DNA of 64,000 bases from Bacillus sp. FJAT-26390 (GCF_001682865.1 NZ_MAQX01000001.1:124001-188000); one strand, 5' to 3'; shown: positions 18,656 through 27,701, counted from the first letter of the stretch. Translations and numbers: made by a program. The notes: generated by a model from the letters alone, not told the origin.

Positions 18656-19573
18656 ATGTTGGAGTTGTCGATCGATGAGCCGGAGCGGTTAAGAAAAGTT
18701 GCACATGCACTCGCATCGGATGTCCGCATAAACATTTTAAAGCTGCTGAATTACAAGCAGGAAAATATTATCGATCTTGCTGATAAACTGGACCTGCCCG
18801 TATCCACGGTCGCTTCGAATATCCGCGTGCTTGAGAACGCGGGCATTATTGCAACGGAGGTGCTGCCTGCTTCCCGCGGCACGATGAAGGTTTGCACACG
18901 GACGTTTGACGACATTCATATGCAATTGAATGTAAACGATGAATACAGTCCCAAATCGAGCGTCTACCAAATTGAGATGCCGGTTGGCTGTTACACGGAC
19001 TGTGAAATCTACTCGACCTGCGGCTTGATCACAGAAACGGGAATCATCCAGCCCGTGGACGAGCCTTCACATTTCTATCATCCGAGCAGAATCTCGGCGC
19101 AATTGCTCTGGTTTAGCAGGGGAAACGTGGATTATAAATTCCCGCCGCTGCCCGAGACGGACGCAGACATTAAATCCATTCAATTTTCGATGGAGATATG
19201 CTCCGAAGCGCCTGATTACGATCACAATTGGCCATCGGATATTACGCTATGGATCAATAATATCGAAATCGGAACATGGACTTGTCCCGGTGATTTTGGC
19301 GATAGAAGAGGCAAGCTGAACCCGCACTGGATACCCGATAACCATACGCAATACGGGCTGCTAAAAACGTGGAAGGTTGATAATGGCGGAAGCTTCCTCG
19401 ACGACGTGGAAATTTCCAAAGTGAAGCTGGACGAGCTCCAGTTGAGCCAAAATAGGTTCATCAGCTTACGGATCGGAATCAAGCAGGATGCGAAGCATAT
19501 CGGCGGAATCAATTTATTCGGCAAGCAGTTCGGCGATTATAACCAAGATCTGATTATGCGGATCATCTACTGA
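18656..19573 (+). CDS. ArsR-type regulator with C-terminal beta-rich domain
   Basis: The N-terminal 90 residues form a winged helix of the ArsR type (KVAHALASDVRINILKLLNY, then LDLPVSTVASNIRVLENAGII). No cysteine metal-site motif of ArsR is evident in it. About 200 residues follow that are rich in beta strands and aromatic residues (PSDITLWINNIEIGTWTCPGDFGDRRGKLNPHWIP), looking like a ligand-binding beta-sandwich; I do not recognise a named domain. A role as sugar-responsive regulator is inferred from the ABC transporter just downstream. ATG 18656 lies 11 nt after GGAG; the upstream in-frame GTG overlaps that site. It is separated from the transporter by a terminator. Confidence 0.75.
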   Translation: MLELSIDEPERLRKVAHALASDVRINILKLLNYKQENIIDLADKLDLPVSTVASNIRVLENAGIIATEVLPASRGTMKVCTRTFDDIHMQLNVNDEYSPKSSVYQIEMPVGCYTDCEIYSTCGLITETGIIQPVDEPSHFYHPSRISAQLLWFSRGNVDYKFPPLPETDADIKSIQFSMEICSEAPDYDHNWPSDITLWINNIEIGTWTCPGDFGDRRGKLNPHWIPDNHTQYGLLKTWKVDNGGSFLDDVEISKVKLDELQLSQNRFISLRIGIKQDAKHIGGINLFGKQFGDYNQDLIMRIIY

Positions 19574-19650
19574 GCGAATCTATGATTAGATCGACATAAA
19601 GAACATTGCAAAACATGTAGAATAATCGAATATTTTGTCTGCAAATTAAT

Positions 19651-19683
19651 GGGCTGTCCTGGATAGGATGGCCTATTTTTTTG
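19651..19683 (+). terminator. Rho-independent terminator
   Basis: GGC-TG-TCCT (from 19652) pairs with AGGA-TG-GCC, leaving a short loop, and runs into seven T. It closes the ArsR-type regulator gene. Confidence 0.7.
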
Positions 19684-19764
19684 CATTCTTTTTTAAGCGC
19701 AATGGACTGGTTTTGTCATTCATTACAACAAATCGGTAATAATCAAAAAAACGAGAAAAAACTG

Positions 19765-19821
19765 TTGACGAATCAATTTTTCTCTTATAGAGTGTAAATC
19801 AACGTTAGGGTTAACGTTAAC
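19765..19821 (+). promoter_or_regulatory. Promoter with LacI-type operator
   Basis: TTGACG (19765-19770) is a good -35; TATAGA (15-bp spacer) or TAGAGT (17-bp spacer) serves as -10. Just downstream is GTTAACGTTAAC (19810-19821), a perfect 12-bp palindrome with the central CG step typical of LacI-family operators. A LacI-type repressor is encoded at the end of the transporter genes and is the obvious ligand-controlled binder. Binding there would block transcription start or escape. Confidence 0.65.
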
Positions 19822-19861
19822 TTAACCGTTCGTTTCCAATTATTTTTCGAGGGGGATTTCT

Positions 19862-21208
19862 ATGAAACGTACTAAACTGTATACAGTTGTACTGGGAATG
19901 CTGCTTGTTTTGTCATTGATGCTAAGCGCTTGTTCGTCAGGTAATGGCGGCAACGGAGGCAATGGAGGAACTACGGAGGCAACAAATGAAAGCGCTTCAA
20001 ATGCACCGGAAACCGCTCCTGCTGAGAAAGTAACCATCACCTATTGGAACATGTTCGGCGGCGGAGACGGCGTGATCATGAACAGCCTCGTGAAAAAGTT
20101 CAACGATGAACATAAGGACAAGATCGAGGTGAAGGCATTAACACAGGATTGGGGCCAATTTTATACGAAGCTGCAAACGGCAGTTGCCGGCGGAAATGCG
20201 CCTGATCTTGCGATATCCCACACGTCCAAATTAAGCGAGCTAGTGGATCTGAAAATTATTGAGCCTATGAATCCTTATATCGAATCGATGGGGATTGATA
20301 TAAGCGGATTCAATGAGAACATTCTGAATGCGACGGTGTTCGACGGACAGCAGTATGCATTGCCGCTTGATGCACATCCGCTCATCCTGTATTACAACAA
20401 AAAAATTCTGCGCGAGCTGAATTTGCTCGACGAGAATGAGAAACCAATGATTGAGCCTGGTCCCGAAGGATTTAAAAACTTCCTGCAAAAAATTAAAGAC
20501 GGCGCTCCAAAAGGCATCGTGAATATGCTTCTCGGTTCCGCGGGTGAAGATCCATACCGGATATGGTGGGCGCTTTATAACCAGCTTGGCGGCGAAGGCA
20601 TGTTCGATGAAGCCGGACAAAAGGTGACGTTTAACAACGCGCAGGGCAAGCAGGCTGCAGAATATATCAGCAGCATGTTCGAGAGCGGCTTGATCCAGCG
20701 CAACCTTCCAAAAATCGGCGAGACGTTCCAAGCTGGCAAAGGTGCCATTTTGCCGACTGGCGTATGGTTTACCAGCACGCTGGAGGCGACAGAGGGGCTT
20801 GAGTTCGGAGCCGTTCCATTCCCGCAAATCTACGACAAGCCTGCAACATGGATCGATTCCCATAACTTTATTCTGCCGATTCAGAAGAAAGGGCAAGACG
20901 AGAACAAGGTGCGAGCATCCATGACGTTTGCCAAATGGGTGACGGACAATGCGGCCGAGTGGTCCAAGGCTGGACATATTCCGCCTTCGACGACGGCTAT
21001 AGAGTCGGAAGCGTTCAAAAGCTTGCCGTATCGCCAAGATTATTTGCAAGCAGCCAACGATGGCGTGTACTTGCCGAGATCTCCGAAGATGTGGCCGGCG
21101 AAAGACCAGCTCGTCCAAGCGCTCGATACGATTTGGTCCGGCAAAGCACCGGTCGATAAAGGTTTGGATTCAGCCGTACAAAGCATGGAAAAGCTTCTGA
21201 ATCGATAA
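19862..21208 (+). CDS. Sugar ABC transporter solute-binding lipoprotein
   Basis: This 448-aa family 1 solute-binding protein is a lipoprotein (signal with lipobox LSAC at residues 21-24, then a glycine/asparagine-rich linker). The mature part begins with ITYWNMFGGGDG and contains the typical KLQTAVAGGNAPDLAISH segment of maltose/oligosaccharide-binding proteins. GAGGGGG precedes ATG 19862. The gene heads an operon with two permeases, a LacI repressor and a GtaA-like protein. Its ligand is unknown; the downstream enzyme is the best clue. Confidence 0.9.
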   Translation: MKRTKLYTVVLGMLLVLSLMLSACSSGNGGNGGNGGTTEATNESASNAPETAPAEKVTITYWNMFGGGDGVIMNSLVKKFNDEHKDKIEVKALTQDWGQFYTKLQTAVAGGNAPDLAISHTSKLSELVDLKIIEPMNPYIESMGIDISGFNENILNATVFDGQQYALPLDAHPLILYYNKKILRELNLLDENEKPMIEPGPEGFKNFLQKIKDGAPKGIVNMLLGSAGEDPYRIWWALYNQLGGEGMFDEAGQKVTFNNAQGKQAAEYISSMFESGLIQRNLPKIGETFQAGKGAILPTGVWFTSTLEATEGLEFGAVPFPQIYDKPATWIDSHNFILPIQKKGQDENKVRASMTFAKWVTDNAAEWSKAGHIPPSTTAIESEAFKSLPYRQDYLQAANDGVYLPRSPKMWPAKDQLVQALDTIWSGKAPVDKGLDSAVQSMEKLLNR

Positions 21209-21216
21209 AAAATGCA

Positions 21217-21254
21217 CGTGCATCGGCATTGCGGTGACGTAATGCCGATGCACG
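21217..21254 (+). other. Intercistronic hairpin without T run
   Basis: A perfect 14-bp stem (21217-21230 with 21241-21254, arm CGTGCATCGGCATT) encloses a 10-nt loop between binding-protein and permease genes. There is no U run, so it is more likely an mRNA-stabilising or processing hairpin than a terminator. It probably raises binding-protein expression over the permeases. Confidence 0.6.
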
Positions 21255-21268
21255 ATTGGAGGTGAATC

Positions 21269-22204
21269 ATGAATCCGGCAACGATAACGGAACCGAGTGT
21301 GGCGGATATGGCGATCGGCAAGCGAAAAAGAAAGCTGCACAACGAATTGCTGGCAACCGGTTTCCTTGCTCCCTATTTCTTTTTCTTTATTCTCTTCTCC
21401 ATCGTTCCGATTTTTTACGGATTGTTCGTCAGCTTTCACGACTGGACATTGATAGGCAAGGAAGGATTTGTTGGTCTCCAAAATTACATTTACGCGCTAA
21501 AGGATTCGGATTTTTGGGCTTCCTTGTGGCATACGACCTATTTTGCCCTAATCTCCACACCGTTTTTGATCATAACGCCTTTCCTGCTTGCATTAATTCT
21601 CGATTCCAAAGTGAAAGGCAGAACCTTTCTGCGTACCGTGTTTTTTATGCCCAATGTGCTATCGGTAGCGGTAGTCAGCTTTATATGGATATTCGTCCTT
21701 GCGCCTTACTCCGGCTTGGTTAATACGGTGCTGCATAATCTCGGCATTCTCAGCCCGGAAGCGGAAATTTTCTGGTTGAACGAGCCGCATTTTGCCTGGA
21801 TTTCCATCGTCATGATCACGCTATGGTGGACGCAGGGCTTTAATATGATCGTGCTGCTCGCGGGGCTGCAGGATATTCCCGTTGATCATTACGAGGCGGC
21901 TACGCTGGATGGGGCCAATGCGTGGCAAAGGCTTAAGTTTATCACTTTGCCTGCGATGCGCGGGTTAATCGTTTTAATTACGGTGCTGCAGGTTATCGCC
22001 TCCTTTAAAGTTTTCGGTCAGGTTTGGCTCGTCACGCGAGGCGGACCCGGCAATGAAACACGAACGATGATTCAGTACATTTATGAAACGGGCTTTACCG
22101 CCAACGATCTTGGATTATCGACCGCAATGTCCTTTATTTTCTTTGTTTTTCTAATTGTGCTCTCATTCGTCCAGTTTAAAGTTTTCGGCAAAAAAACGGA
22201 TTAA
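21269..22204 (+). CDS. Sugar ABC transporter permease (MalF/UgpA-like)
   Basis: This 311-aa permease has six predicted helices beginning FLAPYFFFFILFSIVPIFYGL. The EAA motif reads YEAATLDGANAWQRLKFITLPAM, which docks the ATPase. RBS GGAGGTG lies 4 nt before ATG 21269. It works with the next permease and the binding protein at 19862; no ATP-binding subunit is encoded nearby, so a shared MsmX-like ATPase is presumed. Confidence 0.9.
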   Translation: MNPATITEPSVADMAIGKRKRKLHNELLATGFLAPYFFFFILFSIVPIFYGLFVSFHDWTLIGKEGFVGLQNYIYALKDSDFWASLWHTTYFALISTPFLIITPFLLALILDSKVKGRTFLRTVFFMPNVLSVAVVSFIWIFVLAPYSGLVNTVLHNLGILSPEAEIFWLNEPHFAWISIVMITLWWTQGFNMIVLLAGLQDIPVDHYEAATLDGANAWQRLKFITLPAMRGLIVLITVLQVIASFKVFGQVWLVTRGGPGNETRTMIQYIYETGFTANDLGLSTAMSFIFFVFLIVLSFVQFKVFGKKTD

Positions 22205-22216
22205 GGGGAAGAAGAG

Positions 22217-23059
22217 ATGAACGAATTCGCTGGCTCCAAAAAGTGGACTTTTCCGAAAATCATGTTATACGTTGCGGCTTACGGATTGGCAATCATCTTT
22301 ATTGTTCCGATTATCTATATGATATTCACTTCGCTGAAGCCGCCAGGCTCCGCTATGGGGGATATGATCGACCGTTTTCTGCCCCCGTTTTCGTTTGAAA
22401 ACTACGCTTATATTCTCGAGAATGCGCCGGTGATCAAGTGGACGGTCAACAGCTTGACCATCGCGGTCATCGTGCCCATTCTCAGTTTGACTATGGCGTC
22501 CTTGGCGGCGTTTGCGCTTTCCAGAATCGACTTCAGCTATAAGAAGCTGGCGTTCTGGCTCATTCTAAGCGGGATGATGATACCGGGGGAAGCGACTATC
22601 GTTTCCTTATATATGGTAGCGAACAGCTTGAACATTCTCGACTCGTATGCGGCGCTTATTCTCCCCGGCCTTGCAGGACCGCTTGGCGTCTTGATCATGA
22701 AGCAATTTTTCGATGGGATGCCGAACGAGCTGGTAGAAGCCGCCAAAATGGACGGCTGCAGCCTGTTTCGGGTTTGGTGGAATATCTTTATTCCATTATC
22801 CAAGCCGGTGTTGTCTACGCTCATGATCTTTTCATTTCTGGGCACATGGAACGATTTCCTATGGCCGTTTCTGGCTATTCAATCGGAAGACCTGTTCACG
22901 CTGCCGATCGGCATTCCGTTTTTCATGAGCTCCTATAACCAAGACGAAACATTGCCGATGACGGTTAATGCTTACGCTTCCGTTCCGATCATCATTATTT
23001 TTATCATTTTCCAAAAGTACATTGTTAAAGGCGTTACTTTGTCGGGAATTAAAGGCTAA
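22217..23059 (+). CDS. Sugar ABC transporter permease (MalG/UgpE-like)
   Basis: This 280-aa permease is the partner of the MalF-like protein. Membrane helices are evident throughout, and the EAA loop reads VEAAKMDGCSLFRVWWNIFIPLSKP. The C-terminal FQKYIVKGVTLSGIKG is the family's usual ending. RBS GGGGAAGAAGAG precedes ATG 22217, 12 bp after the previous gene. The LacI repressor gene starts 7 bp after its stop. Confidence 0.9.
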   Translation: MNEFAGSKKWTFPKIMLYVAAYGLAIIFIVPIIYMIFTSLKPPGSAMGDMIDRFLPPFSFENYAYILENAPVIKWTVNSLTIAVIVPILSLTMASLAAFALSRIDFSYKKLAFWLILSGMMIPGEATIVSLYMVANSLNILDSYAALILPGLAGPLGVLIMKQFFDGMPNELVEAAKMDGCSLFRVWWNIFIPLSKPVLSTLMIFSFLGTWNDFLWPFLAIQSEDLFTLPIGIPFFMSSYNQDETLPMTVNAYASVPIIIIFIIFQKYIVKGVTLSGIKG

Positions 23060-23066
23060 GCGCAAA

Positions 23067-24062
23067 ATGAAAATACGTTTGAAGGATATCGCTGCCAAAA
23101 CCGGATACAGCATCAACACAGTCTCTCGGGCTTTGAAGGGAAGAGGCGATCTGACGGAAGCTACGAGACAATCCATTCTGCGCACGGCAAAGGAAATGGG
23201 GTATATCCCAAACGGCATTGCCAGTGCGCTGCGGTCTGGTTCAATGAAAACGATTGCGGTTATCATCAGCGATCTATCCAATCCTTTTTTCTCGATCATG
23301 GCGAACTTTATTGAAGAGGCGGCAAGGAAAGACGACTATGCCATATTTGTGCTGAACAGCGGCGAGAAGCAGGAGATGGAAGAGCAGGCCATCTATCTAG
23401 CGATCAACAAAGGGGTCGACGGCATCATTTTGTTCCCGGTGCAAGGCAGCTCCGGGAGCGTCACTATTTTGAAGAACGCCAACATCCCGTTTATTTTGGT
23501 GGGCAGGCACTTTGAGGACGAGCAGACCGACTACCTGATAACGGATGATGTCCGGGGAGGATACTTGGCAACCGAATACTTATTAAGCAAAGGGGCAAAG
23601 CGGATTTTGTTCTTATGCGGCCCCAGCGCCCTTTCTTGTTCGCGGGAAAGAGAGGAAGGCTATAAACAAGCGATCGCCGCTGCCGGCCTAACATTTGATT
23701 CTTCCTTAGTCGTTTATCATGAAATCACGATGGGCAATACGTATGCGTTTATGAAGGATCTCGTGCAAAGCAGGGATGATTACACAGGTATTTTCGCCTT
23801 CAGCGATCTGGTTGCATTGGAGGCCATTTATGCCATACAGGAAGCGGGAATCCGCATACCGGAGGACATTAAGGTCGTAGGCTACGATAATATCCAGTCC
23901 CAGCTGTTTTATCCCTTCCCGCTTACAACGATCAATATTGCCAAGGAAAAAATGGCGGAGCGCGCAGTCGAGATCATCCTGAGCAAGATTAAGGGAGAAG
24001 CGGAAAATGTTTTTTTTCAAGAAGTGTTTGAGACGGTATTAATTGAAAGAAAAAGCTGCTGA
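23067..24062 (+). CDS. LacI-family transcriptional repressor
   Basis: This 331-aa regulator has an N-terminal LacI helix-turn-helix (LKDIAAKTGYSINTVSRALKG) and hinge (YIPNGIASALRSG), then a periplasmic-binding-protein-like ligand domain (IAVIISDLSNPFFSIM to VVGYDNIQ). ATG 23067 is chosen because the helix-turn-helix begins four residues later; the open frame upstream overlaps the permease gene. It lies inside the operon and most likely represses the operon promoter through the palindrome at 19810-19821, being released by the imported sugar or a derivative. Confidence 0.9.
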   Translation: MKIRLKDIAAKTGYSINTVSRALKGRGDLTEATRQSILRTAKEMGYIPNGIASALRSGSMKTIAVIISDLSNPFFSIMANFIEEAARKDDYAIFVLNSGEKQEMEEQAIYLAINKGVDGIILFPVQGSSGSVTILKNANIPFILVGRHFEDEQTDYLITDDVRGGYLATEYLLSKGAKRILFLCGPSALSCSREREEGYKQAIAAAGLTFDSSLVVYHEITMGNTYAFMKDLVQSRDDYTGIFAFSDLVALEAIYAIQEAGIRIPEDIKVVGYDNIQSQLFYPFPLTTINIAKEKMAERAVEIILSKIKGEAENVFFQEVFETVLIERKSC

Positions 24063-24110
24063 GCAGCTGCGGTAACACACATCATCTTTATTTAAAGGAG
24101 AACAAAAACG

Positions 24111-26117
24111 ATGACACAACAATTTAGACCCCCAGCAGTACCTCTGGTAACAGTAGATCCTTATTTCAGCGTATGGTCTGCTGCCGATTGCCTGACCGAT
24201 AAGCATACGACACATTGGACCAATAAACGCAATAGCATGTCCGGCATGGTTAGAATTGACGGCTTAACGCGGCGGTTTATGGGCATTACGGATCTTGATG
24301 AAGAAAGTGATATCCCGGAGCCGGATGCGATGAAGCAAACGAGTCTGGAAGTGACCGCGACGTCCAGCAAATACAAGTTTGTTGGAGACGGCATATTGCT
24401 TGAAGTTGATTTTACGACGCCGCTGCTGCTGGACGATCTGGATCTATTATCGCGGCCGGCTTCATACGTTACGTTCCGAGTTCAATCGATTGATGGCAAA
24501 CCGCATGATGTGCAAGTGTATGCGGACATTACCGGAGAATGGTGCGTGAATACGCCGGATCAGAAAATTGTCTGGTCCCGCAATGAGATCGGCAGCGGGA
24601 TCGAGGCGCTGCGCATGGGAAGCGAGCAGCAGCCGGTGCTGCAGCAGGTCGGCGATGACTTGCGCATCGATTGGGGATATGTGTACCTGGCTGCTTCCAA
24701 GTCCGAAACGACCCAAACGGCGATTCAGTCTTATAAGCTGCGCGGCCATTTTATCGAATCGGGAGCTTTAAGCTTGCAAGATGACAAACGCGAGCCGCGG
24801 GCCGTGGCAGATGATACGCCGGTTATGGCGGTGCTGTTCGATTTTGGCGCTGTAAATGAGACGGTGAAATCAGAGTACGCGGTGCTGGCTTACGACGACA
24901 TTCATTCCATCGAATATTTTAACCGGCCTTTGGATGCGTACTGGCGCAGGAGCGGCATGTCATTCGAGGATATGCTTGCCGCAGCTTTCTCGCAATACGA
25001 TGATATCATCGGAAAATGCGAAACGTTTGACAAGGCATTGCGGCAGGAAAGCATGGAAGCGGGCGGGTCGCAATATGCGGATATTTTGTCGCTTGCATAC
25101 AGGCAGGCGATCGCGGCGCATAAGCTTGTGCTGGATGAGAACAACGAGGTACTCTTTTTGTCCAAGGAATGTTTCAGCAACGGTTGTATCGGGACGGTAG
25201 ACGTCAGTTACCCGTCTATTCCATTGTTTTTGAAATTCAATCCCGAGCTCGTCAAAGGCATGATGCGGCCGATCTTCCGGTATGCGGGCAGTGAGCAATG
25301 GCATTTTGAATTTGCTCCGCACGATGTAGGCTGTTACCCGCTAGCTAACGGGCAGGTATACGGCGAGAATAAGCTCGAATATCAAATGCCGATTGAGGAA
25401 TGCGGCAATATGCTTATTATGGCGGCAGCGGTTTGTTTGTCTGAACAGAACGCGGATTTTGCGGAGAACCATTGGGAGCTGTTGACGAAATGGGCGAATT
25501 ATTTGATAGAAAACGGTCTCGATCCGAACAACCAGCTGTGCACGGACGATTTTGCCGGACATCTTGCCCATAATGCCAACCTGTCGGTTAAAGCGATCAT
25601 CGGTATTGGAGCGTATGCCACCCTGTGCAGAATGCTCGGAAAAACAGAGGACATGTCCCGGTATTCCGTTACAGCCAAAGAAATGGCGGGGCAGTGGACT
25701 GCGATGGCGGATGCCGGCGACCATTACAAATTGACGTTCGACAGCGCGGACGATACATGGAGCTTGAAATATAATCTCGTGTGGGACCGTCTATTTGGAC
25801 TTCATTTGTTTCCAAGCGACATACTGGAGAAAGAAATTCCTTATTATGCAGCCAAGCAAAATCGGTACGGCACGCCGCTCGACAGCCGAAACAGCTATAC
25901 GAAGTCGGATTGGCTGGTGTGGTGCGCTTCTATGGCGGCATCCAAGGATGATTTTGCGAAAATGATCGCGCCGCTCTGGGATTCCTTGCATGAATCGCCT
26001 AGCCGAGTTCCACTCACCGATTGGTATGATACCGTCACGGGCGAGCAAGTGGGCTTTCAGAACCGGACGGTTGTCGGCGGATTTTATATCAAGCTGCTGC
26101 ATCCGTTAAATGTGTAA
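24111..26117 (+). CDS. GtaA/DUF4965-type glutaminase-family protein
   Basis: This 668-aa protein spans the DUF4964-DUF5127-DUF4965-DUF1793 series found in fungal glutaminase A homologues. Visible marks include VTVDPYFSVWSAADCL at the start, DVGCYPLANGQVYG in the middle, NLVWDRLFGL near residue 550, and the ending LTDWYDTVTGEQVGFQNRTVVGGFYIKLL. The C-terminal part resembles a six-hairpin glycosidase barrel. It lacks a signal peptide, unlike secreted fungal GtaA. Its place in a sugar-transport operon under LacI control suggests a cytoplasmic glycoside hydrolase-like role instead of glutamine hydrolysis; that is inference. RBS AAAGGAG precedes the ATG. Confidence 0.8.
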   Translation: MTQQFRPPAVPLVTVDPYFSVWSAADCLTDKHTTHWTNKRNSMSGMVRIDGLTRRFMGITDLDEESDIPEPDAMKQTSLEVTATSSKYKFVGDGILLEVDFTTPLLLDDLDLLSRPASYVTFRVQSIDGKPHDVQVYADITGEWCVNTPDQKIVWSRNEIGSGIEALRMGSEQQPVLQQVGDDLRIDWGYVYLAASKSETTQTAIQSYKLRGHFIESGALSLQDDKREPRAVADDTPVMAVLFDFGAVNETVKSEYAVLAYDDIHSIEYFNRPLDAYWRRSGMSFEDMLAAAFSQYDDIIGKCETFDKALRQESMEAGGSQYADILSLAYRQAIAAHKLVLDENNEVLFLSKECFSNGCIGTVDVSYPSIPLFLKFNPELVKGMMRPIFRYAGSEQWHFEFAPHDVGCYPLANGQVYGENKLEYQMPIEECGNMLIMAAAVCLSEQNADFAENHWELLTKWANYLIENGLDPNNQLCTDDFAGHLAHNANLSVKAIIGIGAYATLCRMLGKTEDMSRYSVTAKEMAGQWTAMADAGDHYKLTFDSADDTWSLKYNLVWDRLFGLHLFPSDILEKEIPYYAAKQNRYGTPLDSRNSYTKSDWLVWCASMAASKDDFAKMIAPLWDSLHESPSRVPLTDWYDTVTGEQVGFQNRTVVGGFYIKLLHPLNV

Positions 26118-26185
26118 AGTTTTCTAAATTTCAAAAAACATGTTTACCTGACGTTCGTTATTTGATAATATAATTCCAACATTCA

Positions 26186-26481
26186 AATGCGACGAAGAGA
26201 AAAGTAAATAAATGAATTCTTTCACAGAGAGCTCCGTTTGCTGAAAAGGAGTAAGGGTTCCTTATTGAAGAAAGTCTCAGAGCAGCACATCGGAGCCCAT
26301 GATCGTTGGGGGGTGGTGTGCCAGGAGCTCCTGTTACAGAGCTAGAGTATAAGCATTGCATCGTAATGCCGTACTTGAAGAGGCTAATATGGCGACATAT
26401 TGGCGAATTTGGGGTGGTACCACGAGTATACAAATCTCGTCCCTAAGACTGATTATAGTCTTGGGGGTGGGATTTTTTTTT
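26186..26481 (+). ncRNA. T-box riboswitch, proposed lysine specifier
   Basis: The leader contains the conserved T-box sequence GGGGTGGTACCACG (26411-26424), the AGAGAG stem-I element (26226-26231) and a terminator. In stem I, AGTA (26203-26206) faces GAAG (26267-26270). GAGA (26197-26200) pairs with TCTC (26275-26278) and ATAA pairs with TTAT. This puts AAA (26271-26273) in the specifier position, a lysine codon. Uncharged tRNA would stabilise the antiterminator and permit asd transcription. The class is certain; the specifier assignment is a hand fold. Confidence 0.9.
26435..26481 (+). terminator. T-box-controlled terminator
   Basis: CCCTAAGACT (26441-26450) pairs with AGTCTTGGG across the loop GATTAT, followed by a run of T from 26473. 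Its 5' arm follows and competes with the antiterminator formed by the T-box sequence. It controls read-through into asd. Confidence 0.85.
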
Positions 26482-26591
26482 ATTGGGCCAAAGGAATTAC
26501 AGCTTATATTTAACATATTGCACACCAAATCAGACCGTTTGAATAATTATTTAGGGAAGATCATCCGACGTTGAAAGGAATGGAATATCTA

Positions 26592-27677
26592 ATGACAGCA
26601 AAATTAAAAGCAGGTATTGTAGGCGGAACGGGAATGGTGGGCCAGCGGTTTGTTCAGCTGCTCGAACAGCATCCTTGGTTTGAAGTAACGGCTATTGCAG
26701 CAAGCGCTAATTCGGCAGGTAAAACGTATGAAGAATCGGTGCAGGGCAGATGGAAATTAACTAGCCCGGTTCCTGAAAATGTGAAAAAAATCGTCGTTCA
26801 GGATGCTTCGAAAGTAGAGGCGTTTGCTTCACAAGTCGATTTTATTTTTTGCGCGGTGGATATGAAAAAAGCTGAAATTCAAGCATTGGAAGAGGCTTAC
26901 GCCAAGACAGGCACGCCTGTTGTTTCCAATAATTCGGCTCACCGCTGGACGCCCGATATCCCTATGGTCATTCCGGAAATCAACCCAGGGCATATTGATG
27001 TCATTGCTGCACAGAGAAAACGGCTTGGTACTTCAACCGGCTTCATTGCGGTTAAGCCCAACTGTTCGATCCAGAGCTATGTGCCGGCGCTTCATGCATT
27101 GCTGGATTACAAGCCAACAACAGTGGTAGCATCGACCTATCAAGCGATATCGGGAGCAGGCAAAAACTTTACCGATTGGCCTGAAATGCTGGATAATGTT
27201 ATCCCGTATATTGGCGGCGAGGAAGAAAAAAGCGAGCAGGAGCCGCTTCGCATTTGGGGCAGCATCGTAAATAATGAAATTGTTAAAGCAAGCGCGCCAT
27301 TGATTACAACGCAATGTATTCGCGTTCCTGTATTGGATGGACATTTGGCTACCGTTTTCGTATCGTTCGAGAAAAAACCATCGAAAGAAGAAATTCTCGC
27401 TCGCTGGCTGCAATTCAAAGGACGGCCGCAGGAGCTTGGCCTGCCAAGCGCTCCAAAACAGTTTATCACTTATTTTGAAGAAGAAAACAGACCGCAAACG
27501 AGGCTTGATCGTGACATTGAGAACGGCATGGGCGTTTCGGCGGGTAGATTGCGCGAGGATTCCGTTTACGATTTCAAATTTGTGGGACTATCGCATAATA
27601 CGTTGCGCGGAGCAGCGGGCGGCGCCGTTCTAATCGCGGAATTGCTTAAAGCTGAAGGATATATCCAAGCAAAATAG
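26592..27677 (+). CDS. asd: Aspartate-semialdehyde dehydrogenase, archaeal/fungal type
   Basis: This 361-aa enzyme reduces aspartyl phosphate to aspartate semialdehyde with NADPH, the branch step to lysine, threonine, methionine and diaminopimelate. It has the Rossmann loop GIVGGTGMVGQRF and the catalytic cysteine in VKPNCSIQ. The HPWFEVTAIAASANSAGKTYEE segment and the DRDIENGMGVSAGR region resemble the archaeal/fungal subgroup more than the usual Bacillus Asd. ATG 26592 was chosen because the conserved N-terminus begins there; ATG 26580 and TTG 26571 are alternatives. The gene is alone behind a T-box, with its own terminator, so it is expressed on amino-acid shortage. Confidence 0.88.
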   Translation: MTAKLKAGIVGGTGMVGQRFVQLLEQHPWFEVTAIAASANSAGKTYEESVQGRWKLTSPVPENVKKIVVQDASKVEAFASQVDFIFCAVDMKKAEIQALEEAYAKTGTPVVSNNSAHRWTPDIPMVIPEINPGHIDVIAAQRKRLGTSTGFIAVKPNCSIQSYVPALHALLDYKPTTVVASTYQAISGAGKNFTDWPEMLDNVIPYIGGEEEKSEQEPLRIWGSIVNNEIVKASAPLITTQCIRVPVLDGHLATVFVSFEKKPSKEEILARWLQFKGRPQELGLPSAPKQFITYFEEENRPQTRLDRDIENGMGVSAGRLREDSVYDFKFVGLSHNTLRGAAGGAVLIAELLKAEGYIQAK

Positions 27678-27701
27678 AGGATCGGTATTCAATTGAATAA
27701 C

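Noticed and set aside
20240-21118. 292-codon open frame on the minus strand inside the sugar-binding protein gene
   Set aside because: It is fully antisense to an intact lipoprotein gene with clear motifs, has no family features and no ribosome binding site; it reflects the codon usage of the real gene.
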